Source: Promethearchaeota archaeon
GTDB lineage: Archaea > Asgardarchaeota > Lokiarchaeia > Sigyniarchaeales > SOKP01
Assembly (NCBI GenBank): GCA_004524725.1
Contig: SDNW01000014.1
Span: forward strand, 1 to 34,203
DNA length: 34,203 bases
Direction: 5' to 3'
Positions 33,920-34,203 of the stretch are shown in pieces. Position 1 is the stretch's first letter, and the number at the start of each line of letters is the position of its first letter. Below the pieces are notes generated by a model. That model saw nothing but the letters and a program-made list of their open reading frames with translations, ran no database searches and was not told the DNA's origin. The position numbers were made by a program, and so were the translations under genes.

Positions 33920-34203
33920 TTAGGGAATAAAGAGACGGTTTGATGAAAAAGAGGGATCAGATGTAATATTGAGTCCAAGTCTTCTTAGTCCTGCCTCATC
34001 TCCAGGAGTGGGTATATGTGTGGAATGCATTTCGCAACCTTTAAGACATTTTAACATTTCCATCGCTACTTTCGCAGAAGGATTAAAATCCGCGCTAATA
34101 CTTAATGCTATCAAGGTTTCTTCAAGATTAAGACTCAATCTTTTTTGATTGAAAATGTCTGATTTCAAGTTACTTATTGCTTCTAAGATATTAGGAGATA
34201 AGA
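33920..34203 (-). CDS. DUF1846 (UPF0371) family protein, C-terminal part only
   Basis: The frame is open to the window edge, so the true start lies outside. The visible 94 residues match the C-terminal end of DUF1846/UPF0371 proteins: an EETLIALSISADFNPSAKVA helix, then LKGCEMHSTHIPTPGDEAGL and RRLGLNITSDPSF. Complete members are about 490-500 residues; biochemical function is not established, though they share a P-loop-like fold with a conserved Gly-Cys-Glu-x-His-Ser near the C-terminus. A TTG at 34166-34168 exists but is internal to the domain. It precedes pyrG by 109 bp on the same strand. Confidence 0.8.
   Translation of the reverse strand, partial: LSPNILEAISNLKSDIFNQKRLSLNLEETLIALSISADFNPSAKVAMEMLKCLKGCEMHSTHIPTPGDEAGLRRLGLNITSDPSFSSNRLFIP

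Noticed and set aside
33920..34168. Complete 82-residue gene starting at TTG 34168
   Set aside because: The frame continues to the window edge with residues that fit the DUF1846 domain, so this is the 3' part of a longer gene.
1..34203. CRISPR arrays, tRNA/rRNA genes, insertion sequences
   Set aside because: No spaced direct repeats, cloverleaf-like segments, transposase genes or flanking inverted repeats were recognised by reading; a dedicated search was not possible.

Overview
The window looks like an archaeal chromosome segment, most likely from an Asgard (Promethearchaeota, Lokiarchaeia-like) genome. The evidence is AT-rich DNA, TATA-box promoters of archaeal type, GGTGA-type ribosome binding sites 8-9 nt before GTG/TTG starts, a surface protein with an archaeal PGF-type C-terminal anchor, and a mix of archaeal and eukaryote-like sequence features (CarB, hydratase-2). 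The lineage is an inference from sequence character. No rRNA, tRNA, CRISPR, insertion sequence or phage gene was seen.

Layout. 1-1.7 kb: a PiT phosphate transporter (cut by the window start) with its PhoU-like DUF47 partner. 1.85-3.3 kb: a stand-alone Lrp/AsnC-type RAM domain protein and a PAP2 membrane phosphatase. 3.4-7.8 kb: carA-carB, carbamoyl phosphate synthesis. 8-16.3 kb: an acyl-CoA catabolic block with a cyclase-family hydrolase, a crotonase-fold protein lacking both catalytic glutamates, a TetR regulator, a canonical enoyl-CoA hydratase, a FadH-type 2,4-dienoyl-CoA reductase, a 3-hydroxyacyl-CoA dehydrogenase and a thiolase. 16.5-24 kb: an Opp/Dpp-type peptide ABC transporter operon (small membrane protein, DppB, DppC, DppD, DppF). 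24.2-28.1 kb: a creatinase/M24-like protein and, convergent to it, the peptide-binding protein. 28.3-31.9 kb: an unrecognised protein, a hydratase-2 (MaoC) and a 4-hydroxybutyryl-CoA dehydratase. 32.1-34.2 kb: CTP synthase (pyrG) and the 3' end of a DUF1846 gene.

How the genes fit together. 4-Hydroxybutyryl-CoA dehydratase, enoyl-CoA hydratase, 3-hydroxyacyl-CoA dehydrogenase and thiolase together could convert 4-hydroxybutyryl-CoA through crotonyl-CoA and acetoacetyl-CoA to two acetyl-CoA. The dienoyl-CoA reductase and hydratase-2 extend this to unsaturated or (R)-configured acyl-CoAs. carAB and pyrG supply pyrimidine synthesis.

Most unusual is the peptide uptake locus. Both ATPases carry long N-terminal multi-pass membrane domains. 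The DppD-like one contains an internal fragment matching the first strands of its own ATPase domain, apparently a decayed duplicate. The binding protein and the M24-like gene, on opposite strands, start from almost the same 69-bp promoter (61/69 identical, no gaps), which includes an identical 32-bp stretch with a palindrome at the expected transcription start. This points to a shared regulator of a peptide-uptake regulon. The M24-like protein has lost the usual metal ligands, so it may bind rather than cut peptides.
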